NCBI GenBank assembly: GCA_963848475.1
Contig: CAWKDW010000009.1
Coordinates: 1-64,000, forward strand
Reading direction: 5' to 3'
Origin: Solirubrobacter sp963848475
Lineage (GTDB): Bacteria > Actinomycetota > Thermoleophilia > Solirubrobacterales > Solirubrobacteraceae
DNA length: 64,000 bases
Positions 26,745 to 36,928 of the stretch are shown here, in pieces. Below the pieces are notes generated by a model. The model saw only the letters and a list, made by a program, of their open reading frames with translations. It had not been told where the DNA came from and did not search any database. The position numbers and the translations under genes are program-made. The first letter of the stretch is position 1; every line of letters starts with the position of its first letter.

Positions 26745-27646
26745 TGACTCGCCCCTTCGCGCAGGAACTGGACGATGCTGGCGACCGTCAGCCCGATCGG
26801 CCGGCCGTCCGCGAGCTTGCTCACGAGGTAGTCGACATCGGCGTCGTCGTAGCGCCGCACCCCGTGCGCGTCGAGCACGGCGCGAACGTGGTCGGGCTCC
26901 CAGCTGGAGAGCTCGTTGACCGAGCGCACGACATCGCCGAAGCGAGCGCCGAGCATCAGCTTCAGCGTCGCCGTCGAGATCCGCTGCCCCGCCAGCACGA
27001 GCACGAGCTTGTCGCCGGCGGCGTCCACGCGCTCGTGCAGCAGGCCGTGGATCCAGTCGGCGAGCTCCTGCGCGGAGGACTCGTAGGCGTCGACCAAGAG
27101 CACGACCGGCCGCTCCGCACTCAGAGCGCGCAGGTCCGCGCGAAAGGCCTTCGTCGCCTCGTCGCGCATGCGCTCCTGCAGCGCGGGGTCGCTGTCCGCG
27201 GCGGCGTTGATGATGAGATCGCCGCCGACGCTGATCCCCGCCGCGGTCGCGCCCGCCCCGACGCTGCCGATCTCCGTGCGCCCGTGCAGGCCGGTCAAAG
27301 CAGCCATCCGCCGCTCGAAGCGCCGCTCCTCGGCCGCGCGCAGCCCGGGCAGGTCGATCCCGTCGAACTCGCTCAGCGCCCGCGCGGCCGCGACCGTGAA
27401 CGAGTACGGGTCGCACGGCGAGAGCTCGTCGAGCGCGACGTAGCAGACCGCGACGGCGGGATTGCCGAACTTGCACTGATGGCGCAACAGCCGCAGCAGG
27501 TGCGACTTGCCGCGCCCGCGGCCGTCCTGGATCGTGAGCACGCGCGCGTCCTCCTCGAAGCGCAGCAGGCGATGGAACAGCGCCTGCTCGGCGGCGCGGT
27601 CCACGAACGAGTCGGGATCGAAGAGCGAGGAAGCGGACGCGCTCAC
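26741..27646 (-). CDS. P-loop NTPase, STAND/AAA-like (second NTPase of the operon)
   Basis: A 301-aa NTPase starting at GTG 27646 in a GTGA overlap with the preceding NTPase gene. Walker A GRGRGKSH is at residues 42-49, preceded by DPDSFVDRAAEQALFHRLL, a typical STAND lead-in. Walker B VVLLVDAYE is at 181-189, followed by a sensor-like LVLVLAGQRI. A Gly-rich stretch (SVGAGATAAGISVGGDLIIN) between them is unusual for AAA proteins. The C-terminus ends with a winged-helix-like segment (YDDADVDYLVSKLADGRPIG). It probably hydrolyses ATP to switch the TPR partner. There are no membrane segments. Confidence 0.75.
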   Translation of the reverse strand: MSASASSLFDPDSFVDRAAEQALFHRLLRFEEDARVLTIQDGRGRGKSHLLRLLRHQCKFGNPAVAVCYVALDELSPCDPYSFTVAAARALSEFDGIDLPGLRAAEERRFERRMAALTGLHGRTEIGSVGAGATAAGISVGGDLIINAAADSDPALQERMRDEATKAFRADLRALSAERPVVLLVDAYESSAQELADWIHGLLHERVDAAGDKLVLVLAGQRISTATLKLMLGARFGDVVRSVNELSSWEPDHVRAVLDAHGVRRYDDADVDYLVSKLADGRPIGLTVASIVQFLREGASQ

Positions 27647-28329
27647 GTCGCGGCCTCCAGCGCCAGCACGCGCAGCAGGCTGTCGAGCACGGCGGGAACC
27701 CGGGCCTGCTGCGCGTAGACCTCGAGCTCGCGTGGCTGCATCTGCAGCGATCCAGCGAGTGATGCGAGCGCGGCGCGCACGTCGGCGGGCGCGAGCTTGC
27801 CCAAGGCGACGACGCGGTCGGCGTGATCGCTGAGGTGATGCGGCCCGCGCACCGCGAGCCCGACGACCACGGCGGCGCCGCAGCGCCGCAGCTCGGGCAG
27901 GAAGCCGTCCTCGAACCACTCCTCGAACTGCGGGTTCGGGCGGTAGTCGTCCAGCACGATCAGAAACGGCGCGCGCCGCGCGAGTTCGCTGAGCAGCGGG
28001 TCCAGCGTTCGACGGCGGGCCGGCGGCGCCGAGACGGTGGCGCGGGCGCGAGCGAGGCGGGCGCCGTCGTCGCTCTCGCACGTCGCGGCCAACAACGCGG
28101 CGCGGAAGGCCCGCTCGTCCGTCGACGGCCCGACCCTCAAGCGGCGACTCCCGTCCCCGCCGGCGACCTCCCAGCCGAGCGCGGTCGCGCGGCCGGCCCA
28201 GGTCTCCAGCAGCGTCGTCTTCCCCATGCCCGGCGCGCCGGTGAGGACGACCAGGGCGGGACGGCGCGCGGCGAGCACCGTGTGCAGGTGGGCCAGTTCG
28301 CGGGCCCGCGCTTCCCAAGCGTGCTTCAT
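27643..28329 (-). CDS. P-loop NTPase, AAA/STAND-like (first NTPase of the operon)
   Basis: A 228-aa NTPase. ERARELAHL-type lead-in (EARARELAHLHTVLA), Walker A GAPGMGKT at residues 31-38, and Walker B FLIVLDD at 122-128. The rest (PHHLSDHADRVVALGKLAPA) matches the helical lid of ATPases of the AAA/NACHT kind. It has no winged-helix or repeat domain of its own, so those appear in the next genes. It starts 40 bp after the DUF4031 gene, with a fair Shine-Dalgarno (AGAGGAC). The length is only the NTPase core of a STAND protein. Confidence 0.75.
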   Translation of the reverse strand: MKHAWEARARELAHLHTVLAARRPALVVLTGAPGMGKTTLLETWAGRATALGWEVAGGDGSRRLRVGPSTDERAFRAALLAATCESDDGARLARARATVSAPPARRRTLDPLLSELARRAPFLIVLDDYRPNPQFEEWFEDGFLPELRRCGAAVVVGLAVRGPHHLSDHADRVVALGKLAPADVRAALASLAGSLQMQPRELEVYAQQARVPAVLDSLLRVLALEAAT

Positions 28330-28369
28330 GGTCGTCCTCTAAGAGGGCGCAGGCCCCGGCGCTGATACG

Positions 28370-28657
28370 TCAGCCGCGACGGGCGACGCGGCGGCGGGCG
28401 CGATCACCCCGCGGACCGGCCATCCGCGTCAGCAACTCGGACGTCGGGACCTCGAGGGCGCCAAGTTCGACCGCGCGGGCGCGCAGCCACGGCGGCAGGT
28501 CGTAGTGGTCGCCCTGGAAACGGTGGCGCGGGATGCCGAGTGAGGCGGCGAACACGTGCAGTTCCTCGAATTCGCCGTCGACTGCCATGTGGCACCACTC
28601 CTTTATGGCGAGTCGCGGGTTGTCGTACGCGCGCAGGGGGTCGACGAGCACTGGCAT
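28370..28657 (-). CDS. DUF4031 family protein
   Basis: A 95-aa protein. PLRAYDNPRLAIKEWCHMAV, then EELHVFAASLGIPRHRFQGD and HYDLPPWLRARAVELGALEV is the DUF4031 signature; the usual form has a short N-terminal V-DxxR. A very basic tail (RGDRARRRVARR) is added. The family is of unknown function, found alone in many actinobacteria. It precedes the NTPase operon by 40 bp on the same strand and could be its first gene or an unrelated neighbour. Confidence 0.75.
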   Translation of the reverse strand: MPVLVDPLRAYDNPRLAIKEWCHMAVDGEFEELHVFAASLGIPRHRFQGDHYDLPPWLRARAVELGALEVPTSELLTRMAGPRGDRARRRVARRG

Positions 28658-28750
28658 AGGTCCGGGGTCCCATCTTGGCGGGTGGGTCTTGAACCGCAGG
28701 AATCGTGCGTCACCCTTGCGTTCTAAGACGGACCTTTTTCAGGAGGCAAG

Positions 28751-29770
28751 ATGAAGTCAGGCTTCAAGCTGTTCGTGGCGACCGCCGCGACCGCGGTCAT
28801 GGCGTGCGTGCCCACAACGGCGAGCGCGGCCGTGTCGGGCACGGTCACGGGCGACGACGGGAACCCCGCGGGTCTCACGGCGGGAGTGCCGCTCGCGATC
28901 CGCAACATGAACGTCCAGGCCGCCGGCCACGTCGACGCCGCCGACGCCAAGTCCTTCATCGTCAAGGTCATCGGCCCCGACGGTGTCGCCGCGACGACCA
29001 ACAGCCCGTGCTGGGACACGCGCTACACCAACGAGAGCAAGCGCTACGTCGACTACCGCGGCAACGGCACGTACACGCTCGTGACGAGCCTGTACAGCGA
29101 CATCAACTGCACGGCCGGGCAGCGCGACGTCAACTTCCCGTGGTCCGTGGCCGCCAGTGTCGCGATCAGCCCGCCGGCGCCGACGATGCTCACGCGCGCC
29201 GTCAACTCGTACTCGACGATCACGCAGCAGTTCAACTTCGCCGGCAACCCCGGCGCCTCGGGCTACGAGATCAAGTACGCCAAGGGCGCGACCCTGCTGC
29301 CTGACGGGAGTCTCTCCTCGCCGGCACTCAAGGACGGGTTCCTGAACACCACGACGGGCAAGGTCGAGCTGTTCAGCGCGCGCGAACCGGGCGCCTACGT
29401 GGTCGTCGCCCGCGCTCGCTATCTCAACTACTACTCGCCGTGGAGCGCACCGGCGTACTTCAACCTGATCGCCCCGTTCGACCTCTCCTCGCGCACGTTC
29501 CCCGACTCCCGCGGACCGAGCTACCAGGTCCGGGCGATCGTGGGCGAGCCCAGCGCCGGCGGCAAGGTGACCGTCGCCGCGGCCAAGGGCAAGAAGGGCA
29601 AGCGATTCCGCACGCTCGGCAAGGGCAAGGTCAACAGCAAGGGCGTCTTCAAGGTGCGCTTCCGCCTGCCGCTGGGCACCTACCGGGTCCGGTACTCGTT
29701 CAAGGGCTCCTCGACCGTCGCCAAGGGCACGGTCTACGAGGTCGTCAAGATCCGCCGCATCCTGCGCTAG
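28751..29770 (+). CDS. Secreted protein of unknown function
   Basis: A 339-aa protein with a strong AGGAGG 5 nt before the ATG and a signal peptide (LFVATAATAVMACVPTTASA). The mature part is Ser/Thr/Tyr-rich and beta-type, with two Cys (NSPCWD and INCTAG) that could pair. The last 90 residues are basic and Gly-rich (AAAKGKKGKRFRTLGKGKVN, FKVRFRLPLGTYRVRYSFKG). They resemble the C-terminal Ig-like carboxypeptidase-regulatory folds found in surface proteins of this group. No family is recognised and there is no sorting signal. It is followed by a terminator hairpin. Confidence 0.65.
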   Translation: MKSGFKLFVATAATAVMACVPTTASAAVSGTVTGDDGNPAGLTAGVPLAIRNMNVQAAGHVDAADAKSFIVKVIGPDGVAATTNSPCWDTRYTNESKRYVDYRGNGTYTLVTSLYSDINCTAGQRDVNFPWSVAASVAISPPAPTMLTRAVNSYSTITQQFNFAGNPGASGYEIKYAKGATLLPDGSLSSPALKDGFLNTTTGKVELFSAREPGAYVVVARARYLNYYSPWSAPAYFNLIAPFDLSSRTFPDSRGPSYQVRAIVGEPSAGGKVTVAAAKGKKGKRFRTLGKGKVNSKGVFKVRFRLPLGTYRVRYSFKGSSTVAKGTVYEVVKIRRILR

Positions 29771-29787
29771 CGCGCGCCGCGAATCGA

Positions 29788-29819
29788 TCGGCAGTCGCGA
29801 TTTCGGTCGCGGCTGCCGA
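29788..29819 (+). terminator. Hairpin between the secreted-protein and receiver-domain genes
   Basis: TCGGCAGTCGCGA (29788-29800) pairs with TCGCGGCTGCCGA (29807-29819), 13 bp with one G-T pair and a 6-nt loop. It starts 18 bp after the stop of the upstream gene and ends 10 bp before the next start. Confidence 0.7.
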
Positions 29820-29829
29820 CAAAGCGGGT

Positions 29830-30258
29830 ATGACCGCTTCGATGACCACCCCCACGCGCCGCGTGGCGATCGTGGAAGACCACGGCGCGCTGCGCATCTT
29901 CCTGCGCGACGTGCTGACGCAGCTCGGCTGGAGCGTGACCGGCGTCGCGGGCACCGCCGAGAGCGGCTGCGACCTCGTCCTCAGCACCGAGCCCGACGTC
30001 GCCGTGGTCGATCTGCACCTGGCCTCCGAGGGCGGCGGCGACGCGCTGATCCGCCGGCTCGCCGAGTCGGACTCCAACGCCAAGATCGTCGTCTTCACCG
30101 CGACGACGGATCCGACCGAGCTGCACTCGGTCCTCAAGGCCGGAGCTGACGGCATCGTCCTCAAGGAGGGCGGCCTTCCCGAACTCGTCGCCGGCATCGA
30201 GGCCGTGACCCGGGGCGAGCAGTACCTCAGCCCGAGCCTCAGCGGCGGCGGCAGCTAG
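29830..30258 (+). CDS. Stand-alone response-regulator receiver domain
   Basis: A 142-aa protein with only a CheY-like fold. VAIVEDHGAL holds the acid pair, VAVVDLHLASE the phospho-acceptor Asp, VVFTATTD the Thr, and DGIVLKEGG the Lys. There is no output domain after the receiver; the tail (LSPSLSGGGS) is short. It may work through protein contact, or pass phosphate on, in the manner of CheY or Spo0F. No histidine kinase is nearby. The convergent lipoprotein gene ends inside its last codons. ATG 29830 is used; ATG 29842 is a possible start. Confidence 0.8.
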   Translation: MTASMTTPTRRVAIVEDHGALRIFLRDVLTQLGWSVTGVAGTAESGCDLVLSTEPDVAVVDLHLASEGGGDALIRRLAESDSNAKIVVFTATTDPTELHSVLKAGADGIVLKEGGLPELVAGIEAVTRGEQYLSPSLSGGGS

Positions 30259-30848
30259 CCCAATCTCGGCGGCGCGCTGGTGGTCGGCTCCGGCGTCGGT
30301 GTCGCCGTCGCGCTCGGCGCGGCGGCCGCGGCGTCGTTGCGCACCCACTGCTGGATGTGCTGGTCGCGGATCAGGAACGCGACCGCGACCGTCCCGCCGA
30401 CGCCGATCCCACAGCCGGCGCCTGCGCCCGTGCGCTCGGTGAGCCGGAAGACGCCGACGACGAAGTCGTCGACCGAGCGCCGCGTGCGGATCAGCTTCGC
30501 CCCGCAGGGCAGGCCCTGGTTGAACGCCTCGACCTCGGCCGCGGTGGTCAGCGAGATCCAGTTCGCCGAGTCGTCGGAGACCTGCGACGGCACGCTGAAA
30601 TACCGCGCCGCGGCCCGGACCTGCCCATGGCGCAGGCTGTCCGACCAGCCCTTGATCACGCTGCGCTCGGCGCGCGTGACCGGCTTCATCTCCTCGGGCT
30701 CCGCCGTCGGGTTGGGCGAGGCGGTGGCTGCCGGAGCGCCCGCTCCGGTGTGCGCGCCCGGCGTCAGCAGGCTGAAGCGATCGGGCTCAGCCGCGCCGCA
30801 CCCCGCGAGGACCAGCCCCAGTGCAAGGATCGCCCGCGATGGCTTCAT
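30255..30848 (-). CDS. Lipoprotein of unknown function
   Basis: A 197-aa protein with a lipoprotein signal, LALGLVLAGCGAAEPD, the lipid Cys being 17. A Pro/Thr/Ala-rich linker follows, then a helical/beta domain of about 110 residues (VTRAERSVIKGWSDSLRHGQ, AARYFSVPSQVSDDSANWIS) with the look of an SnoaL/NTF2-fold outer domain, and a Thr/Pro tail. Two Cys (GLPCGAK and GAGCGIG) may pair. The ATG 30848 is preferred over upstream in-frame codons because the signal peptide starts there. It overlaps the 3' end of the receiver gene by 4 bp on the opposite strand. Confidence 0.65.
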   Translation of the reverse strand: MKPSRAILALGLVLAGCGAAEPDRFSLLTPGAHTGAGAPAATASPNPTAEPEEMKPVTRAERSVIKGWSDSLRHGQVRAAARYFSVPSQVSDDSANWISLTTAAEVEAFNQGLPCGAKLIRTRRSVDDFVVGVFRLTERTGAGAGCGIGVGGTVAVAFLIRDQHIQQWVRNDAAAAAPSATATPTPEPTTSAPPRLG

Positions 30849-30884
30849 CCCCCAAGGATTCCACGTCTCGGCGCGCGGCGACAC

Positions 30885-32048
30885 TCATGCTTTCGGGAGT
30901 GGGCGCCCTAGCGCTGCCGGCGGGATCGAGCGACCGATCAACCCGGTGACGGCGACCAGCGTCAGAACGTAGGGCAGCGCCTGAAACAGCACGGCGCCCG
31001 AGGGCGAGAAGACCGGGAGCCGCTGCGCGAGCGCCGAGCCGAAGCCGAACAGCAGCGTCGCGCCAAGCGCGGCACCGGGCCGCCAGCGCCCGAAGATCAG
31101 CGCCGCCAGCGCGATGAAGCCGCGCCCCGCGGTCATGTTCTGCGAGAACGAGTGCACGAACCCGATCGAGAGGAAGGCGCCGCCCATCGCCGCGAGCCCG
31201 CCGGACGTCATCACGGCCAGGTAGCGCGTGCGCACGACCGAGAGCCCCGCGGTCTCGGCCGCGAGCGGGTTCTCGCCCACGGACCGCAGCCGGAGGCCGA
31301 TCGAGGTCCTGAACACGACCACCCACGTCACCAGCACGAGCGCGAGCGTCAGCCAGACCATCAGGTTCAGCTGGCCGAAGACGTCGCCGATCAACGGGAT
31401 CGACTTGATCGGCAGGTGCACGTCGGGGACGCCCGGGAGGTCGTCGGGCGTGCCCTGCGTGCCGTAGATGTCGACGTAGAGGTAGCCGGTGATGCCGACC
31501 GCCAGCAGGTTCAGCGCGGTGCCCGAGACGATCTGGTCGGCGCGCAGCGAGACGGCGAACAGCGCGTGCAGCGCGGCGAAGATCGCACCCGCGAGGATCG
31601 CGATCAGGATGCCGAGGATCCACGAGTCCGTCTTGTCGGCGCCCCAGGCGCCGAAGAAGGCGCCGATCAGCATCATGCCCTCGAGCGCGATGTTGATGAC
31701 GCCGGAGCGCTCGGAGAAGAGCCCGCCCAGGGCGCCGAGCGTCAGCGGCGTGGCGTAGCGCAGCGTCGAGGCCAGCAGCGCGCCCCAGACGACGACCTCC
31801 TTGAGGTGCGTCTCGCCCGAGCTCGTGGCGGCGATCCCGCCCGCGATGCCGAATAGGCCGGAGGCGATCGCTCCGAACCCGAGCCGCTTCTCGCCACTGC
31901 GGGCCGCCAGCGCGCCCGTCGTGACCGCGGCCAGCGCGAGCAGCACGATCGGGACCGGCGAGCGGACGAGGATCGGCGGCACGGCGATGAAGAACGCGAG
32001 GATGCCGAGCGCGATGCCGGCCCAGCCGACCTGGCGCGCGCGGCTCAT
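30885..32048 (-). CDS. Nucleoside ABC transporter permease, BMP/NupQ-type (second permease)
   Basis: A 387-aa membrane protein with about ten hydrophobic segments. It has the BPD_transp_2 pattern LFSERSGVINIALEGMMLIG near residue 145-165 and the cytoplasmic EAA-like loop RSVGENPLAAETAGLSVV. Its partner is the first permease, whose stop overlaps this start (ATGA). Families of this type import nucleosides or purines (NupABC, BmpABC). The region before residue 70 carries two extra helices beyond the minimal permease. It ends the transporter operon on its downstream side. Confidence 0.85.
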   Translation of the reverse strand: MSRARQVGWAGIALGILAFFIAVPPILVRSPVPIVLLALAAVTTGALAARSGEKRLGFGAIASGLFGIAGGIAATSSGETHLKEVVVWGALLASTLRYATPLTLGALGGLFSERSGVINIALEGMMLIGAFFGAWGADKTDSWILGILIAILAGAIFAALHALFAVSLRADQIVSGTALNLLAVGITGYLYVDIYGTQGTPDDLPGVPDVHLPIKSIPLIGDVFGQLNLMVWLTLALVLVTWVVVFRTSIGLRLRSVGENPLAAETAGLSVVRTRYLAVMTSGGLAAMGGAFLSIGFVHSFSQNMTAGRGFIALAALIFGRWRPGAALGATLLFGFGSALAQRLPVFSPSGAVLFQALPYVLTLVAVTGLIGRSIPPAALGRPLPKA

Positions 32049-33249
32049 ACGGACACCGCCGCGGGTCGTGCCCGCCGCCTTCGCAGCCGCCAGAGGTAGA
32101 CGACGAGCACGTCGGTGGAGACGAAGAGCACGACGAGGCCCTGGATGATCAGGGTCAGGTTCGAGGCCAGCGCGGGCTCGAAGACCGCCGGATCGAGGTT
32201 GCGCACGGACGTGCCGGTGACGAGCGCGCCGAACAGCAGCGCCGAGGCGCAGACCCCGACCGCCGTGTTGCGCCCGAGCAGCGCGACGGCGATGCCGAGG
32301 AACCCGAGATCGTTGCCGCGGATGTCGTTGGTGGCGATCCGGAACTGCCAGCCGAGCACGTCCAGCGTCCCGGCGAGCCCGGCGAACGCGCCGCAGATCA
32401 ACATCACGACGATGTAGTTGCGGCGGACGGAGATGCCCGCGGCGGCGGCCGCGTCGGGGTTGAAGCCGACGGCGCGCACCTCGTAGCCGAGCGTCGTGCG
32501 GTTGAGGATCACCCAGAAGATCAGCGCCGCGGCCAGCGCGATGAAGAGGCCGACGTGCAGGCCCTGGAGCACCGGGTCGCCCCAGAACACCGGCAGCTTC
32601 GCCGCGTCGACGATGTCGTTGGAGACCGGGACCGACTCCTGCCCCTGGATCGTGTTCTGCAGCGGCGCGCCGAGGCCGAAGGCCCAGACCCCGACCCAGA
32701 TCGCGATCCAGTTGAGCATGATCGTGGAGATCACCTCGTTGGTGCCCGCGATCGCCTTCAGCGCGCCCGCGATGCCGGCCCACAGGCCGCCAGCGAGGCA
32801 GCCGCCGAGGATGCACAGGACGATGTGCGGCAACGCCGGCATGCCCTTGAACGACGAGCCGATCCAGACGGCCAGGATCGAGCCCATGATGTACTGGCCC
32901 TGGCCGCCGATGTTGAACAGGCCGCAGCGGAACGCGAAGGCGACGGCCAGGCCCGTGAGGATCAGCGGCGTCGTCTGGATCAGCGTCTGCTGAAGGTTCA
33001 GCGCGGCGATCGTACGGTCCTCGGCGCTGATCCACGGGAACAGCCAGTTCAGCCCCGTGCCGTCGAAGATCGCCTTGTAGGTGGTGATCGGGTTGTGGCC
33101 GGTCGCGAACACGACCAGGCCGCCGACGAAGAAGGCGACGAGGACGGTGAGAAGCGGCGTGATGATGCCGCCGCCGCGGACGTACGTCGACAGGCGCGCC
33201 GCGACGGTCGCGTCGGCGGGGAGCTCGTCCTCGTCTTCCGGGACGATGC

Positions 33250-33253
<4 letters not shown>
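32045..33253 (-). CDS. Nucleoside ABC transporter permease, NupP-type (first permease)
   Basis: A 402-aa inner-membrane protein with ten or so helices. FRCGLFNIGGQGQYIMGSIL is the conserved RxGLFNIGxxGQ box of nucleoside permeases and AGTNEVISTIMLNWIAIWVG the conserved E-x-x-S/T-x-M-L-N segment. The EAA-like loop is VGFNPDAAAAAGISVRRNYI. The ATG start overlaps the stop of the ATPase gene by 4 bp (GTGA/ATG arrangement at 33250-33253), which again points to coupled translation. Confidence 0.88.
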
Positions 33254-34828
<1,575 letters not shown>

Positions 34829-34841
34829 GCACTTCCCCTAC

Positions 34842-35894
34842 TTACTTCACCGAGTCCGGGATGTCGGTCAGCTCGCCGCTGGCGATCTTGTCCTGGATCT
34901 CCTGGACCTGGGCGGCGTACTTGGCGCCCTCGGCGTTGGTCTCGCCGATGCCCACGCCACCGGACTTGACGTCGAAGATGGTGTTGTCGCCACCCTTGTA
35001 CGTGTCGTCCTGGACGCCCTTGACGGAGTCGAAGACCGCCTGGTCGACCTTCTTGAGCGCCGAGGTCAGGACCTGGTCGCCGAGGTAGGCCTGGTCGGCG
35101 TCGACGCCGATCGCCTGCACGCCCTTCTCCTTGGCCGCGTCGATCACGCCGAGGCCGCACTGGCCCGCGACCTGGAAGACGACCTTCGCGCCCTGCTGGA
35201 TCTGGTTGAGCGCGAGCTCCTTGCACTTCGCCTGATCGACGAAGTCCTGCGAGTAGCCGTTGACCGTCTTGATGTCCGGGTTGGCGGCCTTCGCGCCGGC
35301 CTGGTAGCCGGCGATGTAGTGGTCCACGGGCGGGATCTTCTGACCGCCGACGGAGCCGATCGTCTTCGCGTCGTTGTCCTTGCCGTAGAGGCCCGCCATG
35401 TAACCGGCGAGGTACCCCGCCTCCTGCTCCTTGAAGAGCAGGCCTTCGACGTTGGTCGGCTTGCTCTTGAGGCCGGTCGCGTCGACGTCGATGATCGCGA
35501 ACTTGGTGTCCGGGAACTTCGACGCGACGGTGTCCATCGCCTCGGCCATCAGGAAGCCGACGCCGATGATGAGGTCGTACTTCTGCTGTGCGAGTGAAGA
35601 GAGGTTCGGAACGTAGTCCGAATTCGCCTTGGAGGTCAGGACGCGGCCTTCGACGCCCAGCTCGGACTTGGCCTTCTCGAGGCCCTCGTTCGCCAACTGG
35701 TTGAACGAGCGATCGTTGAGGCCACCGATGTCGGTGACCAGGCCCACCTTGAGCGGCTTGGCGGCGGGAGTGCTCTCGGCGGTGCTGGTGGCTTCGGTGG
35801 AGCCGGTGGTCTCCTCGTCGTCACCGCAGGCCGTTATGACCGAGCAGGACGCCACGAGCAGCAGCAGAGCGAGCAGATGCAGAGGTCGGCGCAC
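34842..35894 (-). CDS. BMP-family nucleoside-binding lipoprotein
   Basis: A 350-aa periplasmic/outer-face binding protein of the BmpA/Med/TmpC family. The GTG start has AAGGAG at 8-9 nt. Lipobox VITAC gives Cys23. A Thr/Ser/Glu linker leads to LKVGLVTDIGGLNDRSFNQL, the signature of the family, with the Asp-x-Gly-x-x-Asp pocket, and later LIIGVGFLMAEAM, VDATGLKSKP and VIDAAKEKGVQAIGVDADQ. It captures nucleosides for the permeases downstream. Because it is first in the operon and lipid-anchored it should be made in excess over the other subunits. Confidence 0.9.
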   Translation of the reverse strand: MRRPLHLLALLLLVASCSVITACGDDEETTGSTEATSTAESTPAAKPLKVGLVTDIGGLNDRSFNQLANEGLEKAKSELGVEGRVLTSKANSDYVPNLSSLAQQKYDLIIGVGFLMAEAMDTVASKFPDTKFAIIDVDATGLKSKPTNVEGLLFKEQEAGYLAGYMAGLYGKDNDAKTIGSVGGQKIPPVDHYIAGYQAGAKAANPDIKTVNGYSQDFVDQAKCKELALNQIQQGAKVVFQVAGQCGLGVIDAAKEKGVQAIGVDADQAYLGDQVLTSALKKVDQAVFDSVKGVQDDTYKGGDNTIFDVKSGGVGIGETNAEGAKYAAQVQEIQDKIASGELTDIPDSVK

Positions 35895-35935
35895 GGCCGG
35901 AACTCCTTTTGTCGAAGAACGCGACCGGCGCGAGC

Positions 35936-36928
35936 CTATTCGGTGCGTCGGTCGCTTGAGGCAGTAATTCGATTGAGCAGGGAGCGTTTGACCGCATCCT
36001 CCGCGAAGGACCCCTGGACCGCCGTCCGCGTGATCGACATCAACTCCCCCTCCTCGAAGCCGAAGCGCTCGCGCGCCACGGCGTACTCGCCGCCGATCGT
36101 AGCGCCGAAATAGGGAGGGTCATCTGAACCCAACGTGAGCTTCACACCGGCTTCGTGCAACGTGCGCAAAGGGTGCTCCTCGTAGTTCGCGAAGACCTTC
36201 GTGGCGACGTTGGAGGTCGGGCAGACCTCGAGCACGATGCCGCGTCGCGCGATCTCCTCGACGAGCGCCGGCTCCTCGATCGCGCGGACACCGTGCGAGA
36301 TGCGGCTGATCGGCAGGGTGAGCGCCTGGCGCACGGATTCGGGGCCGTCGTGCTCCCCCGCATGGACCGTGCAGCCGAGCCCTGAGCCGGCCGCGATCGC
36401 GTACGCCTCGGCGAACTGCGCCGCCGGGTAGCCGGCCTCGTCGCCGGCGAGGTTGAAGCCGACCACGTAGGGGTGGCGATCCTTGGCGTGTCGGCGCGCG
36501 ATGTCGACCGCGGCCTCGACGCCGAAGTTGCGGATCGCGGCGACGAGGATCCGGCCCTCGATGCCGCTGTCGCGCCGCGCGTCGTCGATGCCGGCCGCGA
36601 TCCCGCCGTAGTGTGCTTCATCGTCGAGACCGACCGAGGCGGCGTGATCGGGCGACGCGATCAGCTCGACGTAGATCGCGCCCTGCGCCGCGCAGCTCAT
36701 CAGGTACTCGTAGGTGATGTCGCGGTAGTCCGCCTGCGTGCGGATGACCGACGCCGCGAGGTCGTAGGTGCGCAGGAAGTCGAGGAAGTCGACCCAGGCG
36801 AAGCGGTCAGGCGCGGCGAAGACGCCTTCCGGGACCTTCAGCCCGTTGCGGTCGGCGAGTCGCTGGACGAGCGCGGGCGGCACCGTCCCCTCGAGATGGA
36901 CGTGCAGTTCGGCGAGGGCGAGCGTCAT
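35936..36928 (-). CDS. add: Adenosine deaminase
   Basis: A 330-aa amidohydrolase that turns adenosine into inosine. The N-terminal ELHVHLEG has both zinc His (9 and 11); CTVHAGEHDG has the third His; RISHGVRAI supplies the proton-transfer residue; LTLGSDDPPYFG holds the Asp pair that binds zinc and orients the attacking water. Length and order fit the family (330-350 aa). The start overlaps the deoA stop by 4 bp. It sits between the transporter and the other salvage enzymes, so imported adenosine is processed at once. Other amine substrates, such as adenine or N6-methyladenine, cannot be excluded. Confidence 0.88.
   Translation of the reverse strand: MTLALAELHVHLEGTVPPALVQRLADRNGLKVPEGVFAAPDRFAWVDFLDFLRTYDLAASVIRTQADYRDITYEYLMSCAAQGAIYVELIASPDHAASVGLDDEAHYGGIAAGIDDARRDSGIEGRILVAAIRNFGVEAAVDIARRHAKDRHPYVVGFNLAGDEAGYPAAQFAEAYAIAAGSGLGCTVHAGEHDGPESVRQALTLPISRISHGVRAIEEPALVEEIARRGIVLEVCPTSNVATKVFANYEEHPLRTLHEAGVKLTLGSDDPPYFGATIGGEYAVARERFGFEEGELMSITRTAVQGSFAEDAVKRSLLNRITASSDRRTE

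Noticed and set aside
23982..26747. 921-codon plus-strand open frame opposite the TPR gene
   Set aside because: It is a GC-driven shadow; the minus-strand frame shows regular helical repeats, start and stop overlaps with its neighbours.
22962..27476. A longer start for the TPR protein reaching to 27476
   Set aside because: The extra 244 residues overlap the second NTPase, which has clear motifs; the ATG at 26744 overlaps its stop exactly.
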